Notes: generated from the letters alone by a model not told the origin. Counted from the stretch's first letter, positions 43,241 through 52,407 are shown. The stretch: 64,000 bases of DNA from Streptomyces fungicidicus (GCF_003665435.1 NZ_CP023407.1:4258501-4322500); one strand, 5' to 3'. Translations and numbers: made by a program.

Positions 43241-43894
43241 TCAGCGGTGCCGGTGCACGGCGTACGGGGGCACGGCGGGGGCCGCGGGTCGCGGTCCCGG
43301 CCCGGTGAGCCACCGCGCGGCGGGCGCCGACGAGGCGCGCACGGCCTCCGCGAGCCGGATCGCCGGACGGGTGCCGAGACGTACGACGGCGAGGGCGACG
43401 ACCGCGCCCAGCAGCAGCCCCGCCGCCACGTCGTGCGGGTAGTGCACGCCGACGAACACCCGGGAGAACGCCATGAGCAGGGCCAGCGGGGCGGTCAGCA
43501 GCACGAGTGCGCGCCGGACCAGGACCAGTGCGAGGGCCGACGCGCCCGCGATCGTGGCGTGGTTGCTCGGGAAGGACCAGTCGCCGTGCGGCGGGCACTC
43601 CACCAGCGGCGGAGCGGCCCCGGTGACGGCCCGGCACGGACGCTCCTCCGTCACCCAGGACTTGAGCACCTCACTGCAGACGTACGCCACGGCAGTGGCC
43701 AGAGGTGCAAGTACCGCGATCGCGAAGGTGCGGGTGCCGGAGTGCCGGGCCCGCCACCAGCCGGCCACGAACAGCGCGACGAACACCAGCAGTCCGGCCT
43801 CCGTCCCGATCTCGGCGGTGAGCCGCACCCACGCGGGGGTGTCGTGCGCGTAGTCGGTGATGCCGCGGTAGAGCCCGCTGTCCACGAAGTCCAT
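43241..43894 (-). CDS. PAP2-family membrane phosphatase
   Basis: 217 residues from the ATG at 43894. Five to six membrane helices and the three PAP2 signatures: KSWVTEERPCR (C1), SFPSNHATIAGA (C2, with catalytic His), and SRVFVGVHYPHDVAAG (C3). It would dephosphorylate a lipid phosphate such as undecaprenyl pyrophosphate, phosphatidate or phosphatidylglycerol phosphate at the outer face. The C-terminal tail is Arg/Pro/Ala-rich. Sequence alone cannot choose the substrate; bacitracin-resistance BcrC-type function is possible. Confidence 0.92.
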   Translation of the reverse strand: MDFVDSGLYRGITDYAHDTPAWVRLTAEIGTEAGLLVFVALFVAGWWRARHSGTRTFAIAVLAPLATAVAYVCSEVLKSWVTEERPCRAVTGAAPPLVECPPHGDWSFPSNHATIAGASALALVLVRRALVLLTAPLALLMAFSRVFVGVHYPHDVAAGLLLGAVVALAVVRLGTRPAIRLAEAVRASSAPAARWLTGPGPRPAAPAVPPYAVHRHR

Positions 43895-44068
43895 GGTCAC
43901 GCACGGTAGGCGAGGTGGCGATACGGTCACACCCCGCGATCGTCGCGTGCCGTACCTGACGAAAGACAGGGGTGGTACGGCGGTTACCGGGATGATGATC
44001 CGGAAAAGTTGTGCGCGGAGCGGCGGGTGGGACGGGCGAACGTGCCGATCTCTCGTACAGTTTGCGCC

Positions 44069-44944
44069 GTGGGATCTCTGCGCAATCCGGTCGGGCCGCT
44101 TCCCTCCACGATCTACTGGCGTCGGAGGGCCGTACTGCTGTCCGTGCTGGCCTTGTTGGCGTTGTTGATCACCTGGGTCGTCCTCTCCGGCGGCGGTGGC
44201 GGCGGCGACGGCGAGAACGGTGCGAACGGCAAGAATCCCGTGCCCTCCATCACCCCGGGTCCGTCCGGTTCTGGGCCGGCGATCAGTCAGGCGCCCGGCG
44301 GGCGCGACGAGTCGGGGGACGGCGGATCCGACGGTTCCGACGAGCCGGGCGGCTCGGACGGGTCGGGTGGCTCGTCGTCGGGGTCCGGTGACGACGGGGC
44401 CAACGGCGACCCGGCGGACTCCGGTGGCGGCGAAGGCTCGGGCGGTGGTGCCGGCGACGGCGCGGGCGGCGGCTCCGGAGGCGGCACGTCGGCCGGGGTC
44501 GGCGCGGGCGACGCGCTGCCGGCCGGTTCGGGCTCCTCGCTGGCCAAGTGCTCGGCAAACGCGGTCAAGTTCACTCTGCGCAGCTCCCGCAACGCCTACG
44601 AGCCGGGACAGACGCCCACGTTCCTGCTCACCGCGCGGAACGTCTCCGGCAGCGACTGCAAGGTCGATCTCGGGCCGGAGAGCGCGGTGTTGACGATCAC
44701 TCCGGCGAACGGCGACGACCCGTACTGGGCGTCCGACGACTGCCCGAAGGGTGCGCGGAGCCTGGTGTTCCGGGTGCCGGCGGAGGACAGCATCACCTAC
44801 ACCGTGAAGTGGGACCGCAAGGCGAGCGCGCCGGAGTGCGCGACGCCGAAGGCGGGGGCGGCCGGTGCGGGCACCTACCTGGTGGAGGCGAAGGCGCCGG
44901 GGTTCGAGAAGGTGCGGACGTCGTTCGTGCTGGAGGCGGACTAG
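44069..44944 (+). CDS. Membrane-anchored secreted protein with Gly/Ser/Asp linker
   Basis: 291 residues from the GTG at 44069. One N-terminal helix (about 20-40, RRRAVLLSVLALLALLITWVVLS) anchors it; residues 41-150 are Gly/Ser/Asp/Pro-rich and disordered; the folded C-terminal domain (about 155-291) is an immunoglobulin-like beta sandwich by look (CSANAVKFTLRSSRNAYEPGQTPTFLLTARNVSGSDCKVDLGP...) with four Cys that could pair outside the cell. TACAGT ends seven bases before the GTG and no ribosome site is seen, so the mRNA may be leaderless. Common in Streptomyces next to disA/radA; function unknown. Confidence 0.82.
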   Translation: MGSLRNPVGPLPSTIYWRRRAVLLSVLALLALLITWVVLSGGGGGGDGENGANGKNPVPSITPGPSGSGPAISQAPGGRDESGDGGSDGSDEPGGSDGSGGSSSGSGDDGANGDPADSGGGEGSGGGAGDGAGGGSGGGTSAGVGAGDALPAGSGSSLAKCSANAVKFTLRSSRNAYEPGQTPTFLLTARNVSGSDCKVDLGPESAVLTITPANGDDPYWASDDCPKGARSLVFRVPAEDSITYTVKWDRKASAPECATPKAGAAGAGTYLVEAKAPGFEKVRTSFVLEAD

Positions 44945-44961
44945 GGCGCGACAGGCCCTGG

Positions 44962-44983
44962 CCGCCCGCGGCCGAGCGGGCGG
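44962..44983. terminator. Weak bidirectional terminator
   Basis: Eight-bp GC stem (44962-44969 with 44976-44983) and six-base loop between the stop codons of the converging linker-protein gene and disA. No T tract. Confidence 0.45.
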
Positions 44984-44987
44984 TTCC

Positions 44988-46112
44988 CTAGACGTACCGC
45001 TCGAGGATCGAGCTCTCCGCCAGGCGGGACAGCCCCTCGCGCACGCTGCGCGCCCGCGCCTCGCCGACCCCGTCCACCGTCTGCAGATCGTCCACACTGG
45101 CCGCGAGCAGCTTCTGCAGCCCGCCGAAGTGCTCCACCAGCCGGTCGATGATCGCGCCCGGCAGCCTCGGCACCTTCGCCAGCAGGCGGAAGCCGCGCGG
45201 GGACACCGCGGAGTCCAGCGTCTCCGGTGAGCCGGTGTAGCCCAGGGCGCGGGCGACCGTCGGCAGTTCCAGGAGCTCCGCCTGGGGGAGCGCGTTCAGT
45301 TCGTGCAGGGCCTCGTCGACCGTGCGGGAGCGCTTGGCGGTGGGCTCGGGCACGTAGTCCCGCACGACCAGCTCGCGCTCCGGCTCCACGCCCGCGATCA
45401 ACTCGTCGAGCTGGAGGGCGAGGAGACGGCCGTCGGTGCCCAGTTCGACCACGTATTCGGCGATTTCAGTGGCGATGCGGCGCACCATCTCCAGCCGCTG
45501 CGCGACCGCGGAGACGTCCCGGACGGTCACCAGGTCCTCGATCTCCAGCGCCGACAGCGTGCCGGCCACCTCGTCGAGGCGGAGCTTGTAGCGCTCCAGG
45601 GTGGCCAGCGCCTGGTTGGCACGGGACAGGATCGCCGCCGAGTCCTCCAGGACCCGGCGGTGGCCGTCGACGTACAGCGCGATCAGGCGCATCGACTGCG
45701 ACACCGAGACGACGGGGAAGCCGACCTGCTTGGAGACGCGGTCGGCGGTGCGGTGCCGGGTGCCGGTCTCCTCGGTGGGGATGGTGGGGTCCGGCACCAG
45801 CTGGACGCCGGCCCGCAGGATCTTGGACAGGTCGGACGACAGGACGATGCCGCCGTCCAGCTTGCACAGTTCGCGCAGCCGGGTCGCGGTGAACTCGACG
45901 TCCAGCACGAAACCGCCGCTGCAGAGCGTCTCGACGGTCTTGTCGAATCCGAGGACGATGAGGCCGCCGGTGTTGCCGCGGAGCACGCGCTCCAGGCCGT
46001 CACGGAGATGGGTGCCGGGTGCCACGGCGCTCAGCGAGGCGCGCATCAGGCCATCGGAACCGGCACTCCCACCGGACTTTCCGGGAGCTCCTGCCCGGTC
46101 GTTGGCTGCCAC
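44988..46112 (-). CDS. disA: Diadenylate cyclase / DNA integrity scanning protein DisA
   Basis: 374 residues from the GTG at 46112, GGAG five bases upstream. DisA makes c-di-AMP from two ATP and scans DNA through its helix-hairpin-helix domain. In the cyclase domain the metal Asp is in LDGGIVLS (DGG at 86-88, where B. subtilis has DGA), and the RHR motif is at 119-121 in TGTRHRTADR. The spine helix and the C-terminal HhH domain (LLAASVDDLQTVDGVGEARARSVREGLSRL) follow. It lies 66 bases after radA, an association known in many Gram-positives. Confidence 0.96.
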   Translation of the reverse strand: MAANDRAGAPGKSGGSAGSDGLMRASLSAVAPGTHLRDGLERVLRGNTGGLIVLGFDKTVETLCSGGFVLDVEFTATRLRELCKLDGGIVLSSDLSKILRAGVQLVPDPTIPTEETGTRHRTADRVSKQVGFPVVSVSQSMRLIALYVDGHRRVLEDSAAILSRANQALATLERYKLRLDEVAGTLSALEIEDLVTVRDVSAVAQRLEMVRRIATEIAEYVVELGTDGRLLALQLDELIAGVEPERELVVRDYVPEPTAKRSRTVDEALHELNALPQAELLELPTVARALGYTGSPETLDSAVSPRGFRLLAKVPRLPGAIIDRLVEHFGGLQKLLAASVDDLQTVDGVGEARARSVREGLSRLAESSILERYV

Positions 46113-46178
46113 TGCACTCCTCCGTCGCAGGTTCTGGGCGCCCCCGGTTCGTACGGACGGGCGAGACCTGGGCAAAGT

Positions 46179-47588
46179 CTACCGGCGCTGCTCCTCGTCC
46201 CGTGGGGCGTCTCGGCGACGGGAGCGGGGAAGAACCTGCAGCGCGTCCCCTATGTCCGCCACTTCCAGCACCTTCATGCCCGGCGGGACCTTGCCCGGAT
46301 CGCCCGGAACCAGGGCGTGCGTGAAGCCCAGACGGTGGGCCTCGGCGAGCCTGCGCTGCACGCCCGTGACCCGTCTCACCTCGCCGGCCAGGCCGACCTC
46401 GCCGATCGCGACCAGGTTCTTCGGCAGTGGGGTGTCGCTCGCCGCCGACGCCAGCGCGAGCGCGACGGCCAGGTCCGCGGCCGGCTCCGAGAGCTTCACC
46501 CCGCCGACCGTCGCGGAGTAGATGTCCCGTTTGCCCAAGGCGCTGATGCGGCCGCGCTGTTCCAGCACCGCGAGCATCATCGACACGCGCGAGGTCTCCA
46601 GACCGGAGGTGGTGCGCCGGGGGGAGGGGATCTGCGAGTCGACCGTGAGCGCCTGCACTTCGGCGACCAGGGGGCGGCGGCCCTCCAGGGTGACGGTCAG
46701 ACAGGTGCCGGGGACCGGTTCGGCACGTCTGGTCAGGAAAAGTCCGCTCGGGTCCGCCAAGCCCGTGATGCCCTCGTCGTGCAGTTCGAAGCAGCCGACC
46801 TCGTCCGTCGTGCCGTAGCGGTTCTTCACCCCGCGCACCAGGCGCAGCCGCGCGTGCCGGTCGCCCTCGAAGTGCAGCACGACGTCCACCAGGTGTTCCA
46901 GCAGACGGGGCCCGGCGATCGCGCCGTCCTTGGTGACGTGGCCCACCAGGAGCGTGGACATCCCGCGCTCCTTGGAGGCCCGGATCAGCGCGCCCGCCAC
47001 CTCGCGCACCTGGGCCATGCCGCCCGGGGCGCCGTCGATCTCCGGGGACGCCACCGTCTGCACCGAGTCCATGATCAGCAGCGACGGCTTCACCGCGTCC
47101 AAGTGGCCGAGCACGGCGGACAGATCCGTCTCGGCGGCCAGGTAGAGATGGTCGTCGATGGCGTGGATGCGGTCCGCGCGCAGCCGGACCTGGCTCGCCG
47201 ACTCCTCCCCGGTCACGTACAGCGTGGGGTGCTCGGCGCTCGCCGACTTGGCCGCCACGTCCAGCAGCAGCGTGGACTTGCCCACACCCGGCTCACCCGC
47301 GACCAGTACCACCGCGCCGGGCACCAGGCCGCCGCCGAGCACCCGGTCCAGCTCGGGCACGCCGGTGGAGCGGGCGGTGGCCTGACGGCCGTCGACCTGG
47401 CCGATGGGCAGGGCGGAGGTGGTGACCCGCCCGGGCGTCGTCGTACGGACCGCGGGCGCGCCGTACTCCTCGACCGTCCCCCAGGCCTGGCACTCGGGGC
47501 AGCGCCCGAGCCACTTGGCCGTCTGCCAGCCGCACTCGGTGCAGCGGTAGGACGGGCGGTCCTTGGAGCTCTTGGTACGGGCAGCCAT
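46179..47588 (-). CDS. radA: DNA repair protein RadA
   Basis: 469 residues from the ATG at 47588. RecA-like helicase that extends recombination intermediates. Zinc finger Cys16, Cys19, Cys30, Cys33 (YRCTECGWQTAKWLGRCPEC), Walker A GEPGVGKS (99-106), the RadA-specific KNRYGTTDEVG motif, and a C-terminal Lon-protease-like domain (RRPLVAEVQALTVDSQIPSPRRTTSGLE...; LPKNLVAIGEVGLAGEVRRV). First gene of the radA-disA unit; c-di-AMP synthesis by DisA is inhibited by RadA in Bacillus. A longer in-frame start at 47618 exists. Confidence 0.96.
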   Translation of the reverse strand: MAARTKSSKDRPSYRCTECGWQTAKWLGRCPECQAWGTVEEYGAPAVRTTTPGRVTTSALPIGQVDGRQATARSTGVPELDRVLGGGLVPGAVVLVAGEPGVGKSTLLLDVAAKSASAEHPTLYVTGEESASQVRLRADRIHAIDDHLYLAAETDLSAVLGHLDAVKPSLLIMDSVQTVASPEIDGAPGGMAQVREVAGALIRASKERGMSTLLVGHVTKDGAIAGPRLLEHLVDVVLHFEGDRHARLRLVRGVKNRYGTTDEVGCFELHDEGITGLADPSGLFLTRRAEPVPGTCLTVTLEGRRPLVAEVQALTVDSQIPSPRRTTSGLETSRVSMMLAVLEQRGRISALGKRDIYSATVGGVKLSEPAADLAVALALASAASDTPLPKNLVAIGEVGLAGEVRRVTGVQRRLAEAHRLGFTHALVPGDPGKVPPGMKVLEVADIGDALQVLPRSRRRDAPRDEEQRR

Positions 47589-47773
47589 GCAGCAAAAGGT
47601 AACGGCACCCTCTGACAACGGGAGCGCGCCCCCGGGGCGGCGGCCCGGCGGAGAGCGCAGCTCACGGGGCAGCGAAAGGTTCCTGTACCCGATAGAGGGA
47701 TCGTTTCACCCGTACGGATTAAATGTGCTCAGGGTGCCGGAAAGCGCCGCCCCGCGCCGCCTACGGTCGCCGG

Positions 47774-49547
47774 ATGACGAGCAGTGGCCCGGAGACCTCG
47801 ACCCGTATGACCGGAGCACACCGGACGCACCGGGAAGTGCGTGACCGCGGGGCCGCGCGCACCCTGGCACAGCGGCCGGCCACCCGCTACGAGCCCCATC
47901 TGGACGGCCTGTTCACCTACTGCCTGTCCGTGCTGTGCGACCACGACGCGGCGACCGCCGCCCTGGCCGACATCCTCACGCTCGCGGAACGCCGCGCCCG
48001 GACCGCCCCGGGCGACCCCGGGGACCGCAAGGCCTGGCTGTACGCGCTGGCCCGCTGGGCGTGTCTGCGCAGGCTCGCCGAGGCCCGGCAGAAGCGGCCG
48101 GCCGGCCACGCCGCGGGCCGCCCCGGCCGGCAGCGGACGGCCGGGGACGCGGCCGCACCGGCCGTCTCCGAGGAGGTCAGGGAGCGGCGGCGCGGCGAAC
48201 TGGCCGAGCTGGCCTGGCCGGAGGCCGCCGGCACCACACCCGAGCAGCGCGAGGCGCTCGAACTCGCGGTGCGCCACCGTCTCGCCGCGCCCCAGGTCGC
48301 CGCCGTCCTCGGCATCCAGGCGGCCGCCGCGCGCGAGCTGCTCGCTTCGGCGGCCTGTGAGGTGGAACGCACCCGCGCGGCGCTCGCCGTCGTGGAGACC
48401 GGCGCCTGCCCGGGCGTGGCGCACCTCACCGGCGACCGGCGGCTGGTGCTCAGCGCCACCCTGCGCCGCGAACTCGTCCGGCACGTCGACGACTGCCCGC
48501 GCTGCCGCCGTACCGCGGAGCGGGCCCTGCCGGGCCGCTGGCCCGGCACCAGCGTCACACCGGACGAGCTGCCCGTCCTGCCGGCGCCCGGCGCGGACCT
48601 GCACGCCGCCCTGGCGCACCCGCCCCGCGCGCGGGGCGCCGCGCCCCGCTTCGACCGGCGCGGCTTCCCGGTGGACGCCAGGGACCGGGTCGCCCGGCGG
48701 GACCGGCTGCGCGCCCGTGCCGTCACGACGACGGTGGTCGCCACCGTCGTCGCCGCGCCGGTGCTCGCCCTGTGGGCCGCCTACCGGGGCACGCCCGTGG
48801 GCGAGGCCCAGGACTCCCGCGCGGCCTCCGCGCGGGAGGACGGCGGCACGGTCGACCTCGGAGCCGAGGGAGGGGGCGGCTACGAGAACACCGGCAACGC
48901 GAGCACCCGGCCGGGAACGGGCTTCGGCGAGGACGGCGAGCCGGACGTCACCGTGGAGGTGGTGAGCGTCACCGGGGCCGGGCGCGAGGGCGCCGCCGCG
49001 CTGGGCGTCACGGCCGACCGCAGCGGCGACACCACGCTGGTCACCCTGACCGCGACGGGCGCCGAACCGGTCCGCTGGTCCATGTCTACGGGAGCGTCCT
49101 GGCTCTACCTCAGCCGGTCCTCGGGCAGGCTCGCCCCCGGCGAGTCGGTGACGGTCCGGGTGTACGTCGACCAGTTGCGCGAGCCGTCCGGCCACTGGAG
49201 CGCGACCGTCGCGGTCTCGCCCGCCGGTTCCGCCGTGACCATCGAGGGGTACGGCCCCGCCCCGGCCGGCGGCCCGCCCTCCGGCCGCCCCGGGGCTCCG
49301 GGCACGGCGCACCCCGGCACCCCGAGCGAGCCCCCGCCGTCCTCGTCCGGTCCGGAGCCGACGCCCACCGCACCGGCGCCCTCGGAGCCCGCGCCGGGGG
49401 ACTCGACGCCCCCGTCCGGCCCGGACCCCACGACGGGCGGCCCGACCCCCACCGGCCCCAGCCCGTCCGGCCCGGTCACGACCGGCCCGGAGGAGGAGCC
49501 CCCGCCGCCCCCCCGGCGACGGCACCCCGGGCCCGGTCACCTCCTGA
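47774..49547 (+). CDS. Sigma/anti-sigma-like membrane protein with BACON domain, probable frameshift near end
   Basis: About 590 residues if one base is dropped from a C7 run (49508-49514). Order: sigma region 2-like domain (about 40-106), region 4-like helices (about 152-205), H-x3-C-x2-C zinc-finger-like motif (His237, Cys241, Cys244) as in anti-sigma ZAS domains, a transmembrane helix (about 317-336), and a BACON-like beta domain (about 400-490; PVRWSMSTGASWLYLSRSSG) outside the cell, then a Pro/Thr/Ser tail. As sequenced, the frame continues to 50566 in antisense-like codons across the next gene. With six Cs it would end GDGTPGPVTS and TGA at 49545. The frameshift could be real or an error. 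Confidence 0.75.
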
Positions 49548-49573
49548 GGCCCGTCCGGGCCCGCGAGCCGGTG

Positions 49574-50467
49574 TCAGGCGGGGTCCGCCGGGTGCGGGGC
49601 CAGCAGGGGCAGCTGCGAGGCCAGCCGCTCCTCGCACAGCTCGACCAGCCGGTCGTAGCCCGCCTTGCCCATCAGCTCGGTCAGCTCCGCGCGGTAGGAG
49701 ACGTACACCGGGTCCCCGGCGCCGTGCGCCGAGGTGGCCGAGGTGCACCACCAGTGCAGGTCGTGACCGCCCGGGCCCCAGCCCCGCCGGTCGTACTCCC
49801 CGATCGACACCTGCAGCACCCGTGTCTCGTCGGGCCGGTCGATCCAGTCGTAGGTCCGCCGGACCGGCAGCTGCCAGCACACGTCGGGCTTGGTCTCCAG
49901 CGGCTCGCGGCCCTCCTTGAGGGCGAGGATGTGCAGCGAGCAGCCCATGCCGCCCGCGAAGCCCGGCCGGTTCTGGAAGATGCACGAACCCTGGAAGGGA
50001 CGGGTCTGACGGTCGCCGTCCTCGTCCTCGGACACCCAGCCGTTCTCCGTGCCCTCCGCGTGGTGCTGCCAGATGTCGGGCGTGAGCCTCGCCACATGCC
50101 CGGCGACCCGCTTCTCGTCCTCCTCGTCGGAGAAGTGGGCCCCCAGGGTGCAGCAGCCGTCGTCCGCGCGGCCCGCCTGGATGCCCTGGCAGCCGCTGCC
50201 GAAGATGCAGTTCCAGCGAGAGGTCAGCCATGTCAGATCGCAGCGGAAGACCTGCTCCTCGTCCGCCGGATCGGGAAACTCCACCCAGGCCCGCGCGAAG
50301 TCGAGGCCCTTCTCGTCGTCCACCGGACCCCTTCCCGGCGTCTGCGGAGCCGCCACCGGTGCGGTCACTCGCGAAGAACCCTCGGCCGGCCCGGCCTTCT
50401 TGTCCTTCTTGTCCTTCTTGGCCTTCTTGTCCGGCTTTTCGGCCTTCGCCTTTTTCGTCTTTGGCAC
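49574..50467 (-). CDS. Cys-rich protein with Lys-rich N-terminal tail
   Basis: 297 residues from the ATG at 50467. Residues 1-25 are mostly Lys, Ala, Asp (KTKKAKAEKPDKKAKKDKKDKKA), a possible nucleic-acid or membrane-phosphate binding tail. The body holds a Cys cluster: RCDLTWLTSRWNCIFGSGCQGI, DDGCCTLGAHF, GSCIFQNRPGFAGGMGCSLH and CWQLPV, WWCT. This spacing recalls iron/zinc-binding YkgJ/DUF3109-like proteins, but I am not certain of the family. Conserved in Streptomyces by my recollection. Encoded convergently to the sigma-like gene. Confidence 0.75.
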   Translation of the reverse strand: MPKTKKAKAEKPDKKAKKDKKDKKAGPAEGSSRVTAPVAAPQTPGRGPVDDEKGLDFARAWVEFPDPADEEQVFRCDLTWLTSRWNCIFGSGCQGIQAGRADDGCCTLGAHFSDEEDEKRVAGHVARLTPDIWQHHAEGTENGWVSEDEDGDRQTRPFQGSCIFQNRPGFAGGMGCSLHILALKEGREPLETKPDVCWQLPVRRTYDWIDRPDETRVLQVSIGEYDRRGWGPGGHDLHWWCTSATSAHGAGDPVYVSYRAELTELMGKAGYDRLVELCEERLASQLPLLAPHPADPA

Positions 50468-50562
50468 CCGTCCAGGGTAAGACGCCCGCGCCCGCAGCGG
50501 GGACCGGCTCGGCCACCGCGGAACGGCCGTCGCACCGCGCGCCGGGCAGTAGCGTTCCGTAC

Positions 50563-51495
50563 ATGAGACTCGGTGTCCTCGACGTGGGTTCGAACACGGT
50601 GCATCTGCTGGTGGTGGACGCGCACCCCGGCGCGCGCCCGCTGCCCGCGCACTCGCACAAGACGGAACTGCGCCTCGCCCAGCTCCTCGACGACGACGGG
50701 GCCATCGGCGCCGACGGGGTCGACAGGCTGATCGCGGTCGTCCACGAGGCGCTGCAGGCCGCCGAGGACAAGGGCGTCGAGGAGCTGCTGCCGTTCGCGA
50801 CCTCCGCGGTGCGCGAGGCGGAGAACGCCGACGACGTCCTCACCCGCGTGCGCGAGGAGACCGGCGTCGAGCTGCAGGTCCTCAGCGGCGCGGAGGAGGC
50901 CAGGCTCACCTTCCTCGCCGCCCGCCGCTGGTTCGGCTGGTCGGCGGGGAATCTGCTCGTCATCGACATCGGCGGCGGCTCCCTGGAGATCGCCTACGGC
51001 ATGGACGAGGAGCCCGACGCCGCGGTGTCGCTGCCGCTGGGCGCCGGCCGCCTCAGCGCCGCCCGGCTGCCCGGCGACCCGCCCGCGCCGGAGGACGTAC
51101 GGGCGCTGCGCCGCCATGTGCGGACCGAGATAGCCCGCACCGTCGGCGAGTTCAGCCGCCTCGGCGCGCCCGACCACGTGGTGGCCACCTCCAAGACGTT
51201 CAAGCAGCTCGCCCGGATCGCCGGTGCCCCCGGCTCCGCCGAGGGCCTCTACGTCCAGCGCGAGCTGAAGCGGGAGTCCCTGGAGGGCTGGGTGCCGAGG
51301 CTCGCCGCCATGACCACCGACGAGCGCGCCGAACTGCCCGGGGTCTCCGACGGCCGGGCGGGCCAGCTGGTCGCCGGGGCCCTGGTCGCGGAGGGCGCCA
51401 TGGACCTGTTCGGCGTGGAGCGCCTGGAGATCTGCCCCTGGGCGCTGCGCGAGGGCGTGATCCTCCGCAGGCTGGATCACATGGACCAGGGATAG
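50563..51495 (+). CDS. Ppx/GppA phosphatase-family protein
   Basis: 310 residues from the ATG at 50563. ASKHA fold: phosphate-1 loop LGVLDVGSNTVHLLVVD (3-19), ATSAVREAENADDVL, phosphate-2 VIDIGGGSLEIAYG (about 135-148) and VATSKTFKQLARI. At 310 residues it is the single-domain form; it may hydrolyse polyphosphate and/or pppGpp, as the short actinobacterial Ppx enzymes do. No Ppk gene is near. Followed by the sugar-phosphate isomerase gene after 81 bases. Confidence 0.92.
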   Translation: MRLGVLDVGSNTVHLLVVDAHPGARPLPAHSHKTELRLAQLLDDDGAIGADGVDRLIAVVHEALQAAEDKGVEELLPFATSAVREAENADDVLTRVREETGVELQVLSGAEEARLTFLAARRWFGWSAGNLLVIDIGGGSLEIAYGMDEEPDAAVSLPLGAGRLSAARLPGDPPAPEDVRALRRHVRTEIARTVGEFSRLGAPDHVVATSKTFKQLARIAGAPGSAEGLYVQRELKRESLEGWVPRLAAMTTDERAELPGVSDGRAGQLVAGALVAEGAMDLFGVERLEICPWALREGVILRRLDHMDQG

Positions 51496-51576
51496 CGGCC
51501 CGCCGCCTATGGCAAACACCACAACGGCGAACGGGGACCCCGCACCCACCCGACCCCACCCCGTAACCTGAGGCTC

Positions 51577-52407
51577 GTGGCAGAACCAAGGGACGTAGTC
51601 CGCATCCCGGATGCGAAGGTCGCCCTGTCGACGGCCTCCGTCTACCCGGAGTCGACGGCGACGGCCTTCGAGATCGCCGCGCGCCTCGGGTACGACGGCG
51701 TCGAGGTCATGGTGTGGACCGACCCGGTCAGCCAGGACATCGAGGCCCTGCGCAGACTCAGCGACTACCACCGCATCCCCGTCCTGGCCGTCCACGCGCC
51801 CTGCCTGCTCATCACGCAGCGCGTGTGGTCCACCGACCCGTGGACCAAGCTCCAGCGGGCCCGGGCCGCCGCCGAGAAGCTCGGCGCCGGCACGGTCGTC
51901 GTCCATCCCCCCTTCCGCTGGCAGCGGCAGTACGCGCGGGACTTCGTGGACGGCGTCTGGCGGATGGCGAACGAGACCGACGTGCGGTTCGCGGTGGAGA
52001 ACATGTACCCCTGGCGCTACCGCGACCGCGAGATGCTCGCGTACGCACCCGACTGGGACGTCACCAAAGAGGACTACCGCCACTTCACGATCGACCTCAG
52101 CCACGCCTCGACCTCCCGCACCGACACTCTGCGGATGGTCGACCGCATGGGCGACCGCCTCGGCCACGTCCACCTCGCCGACGGCAGGGGGTCGGCCAAG
52201 GACGAGCACCTGGTGCCCGGCCGCGGCGACCAGCCCTGCGCCGAGGTGCTGGAGGGCCTGGCGCTGAGCGGCTTCGACGGCCATGTCGTCATCGAGGTCA
52301 ACACCCGCCGCGCGATGTCCGGCGCGGAGCGCGAGGCCGATCTGGCGGAGGCGCTGGCCTTCGCCCGCCTGCACCTGGCCTCCGCGCTGAAGGTACCGCG
52401 GTCATGA
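51577..52407 (+). CDS. Sugar phosphate isomerase/epimerase (AP endonuclease 2-type TIM barrel)
   Basis: 276 residues from the GTG at 51577. The fold is read from VALSTASVYPESTATAFEIAARLGYDGVEVMVW (13-45), the metal-ligand Glu in FAVENMYPW, His in VVVHPPFRWQ, Asp/His in TIDLSHAS, and HVHLADGRGSAKDEHLVPGRGDQP plus VIEVN near the end. Metal-dependent epimerase or isomerase of an unknown sugar or inositol-type substrate. Its stop overlaps the start of the TetR gene by four bases, so they are coupled. Confidence 0.9.
   Translation: MAEPRDVVRIPDAKVALSTASVYPESTATAFEIAARLGYDGVEVMVWTDPVSQDIEALRRLSDYHRIPVLAVHAPCLLITQRVWSTDPWTKLQRARAAAEKLGAGTVVVHPPFRWQRQYARDFVDGVWRMANETDVRFAVENMYPWRYRDREMLAYAPDWDVTKEDYRHFTIDLSHASTSRTDTLRMVDRMGDRLGHVHLADGRGSAKDEHLVPGRGDQPCAEVLEGLALSGFDGHVVIEVNTRRAMSGAEREADLAEALAFARLHLASALKVPRS

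Noticed and set aside
49548..50566. Continuation of the BACON protein frame to 50566
   Set aside because: Composition changes abruptly to shadow-like and it covers the whole convergent Cys-rich gene; best explained by a one-base frameshift.
50365..52374. 669-residue minus-strand frame opposite the Ppx/GppA and isomerase genes
   Set aside because: No motif, shadow-type composition, both plus-strand genes are well supported.
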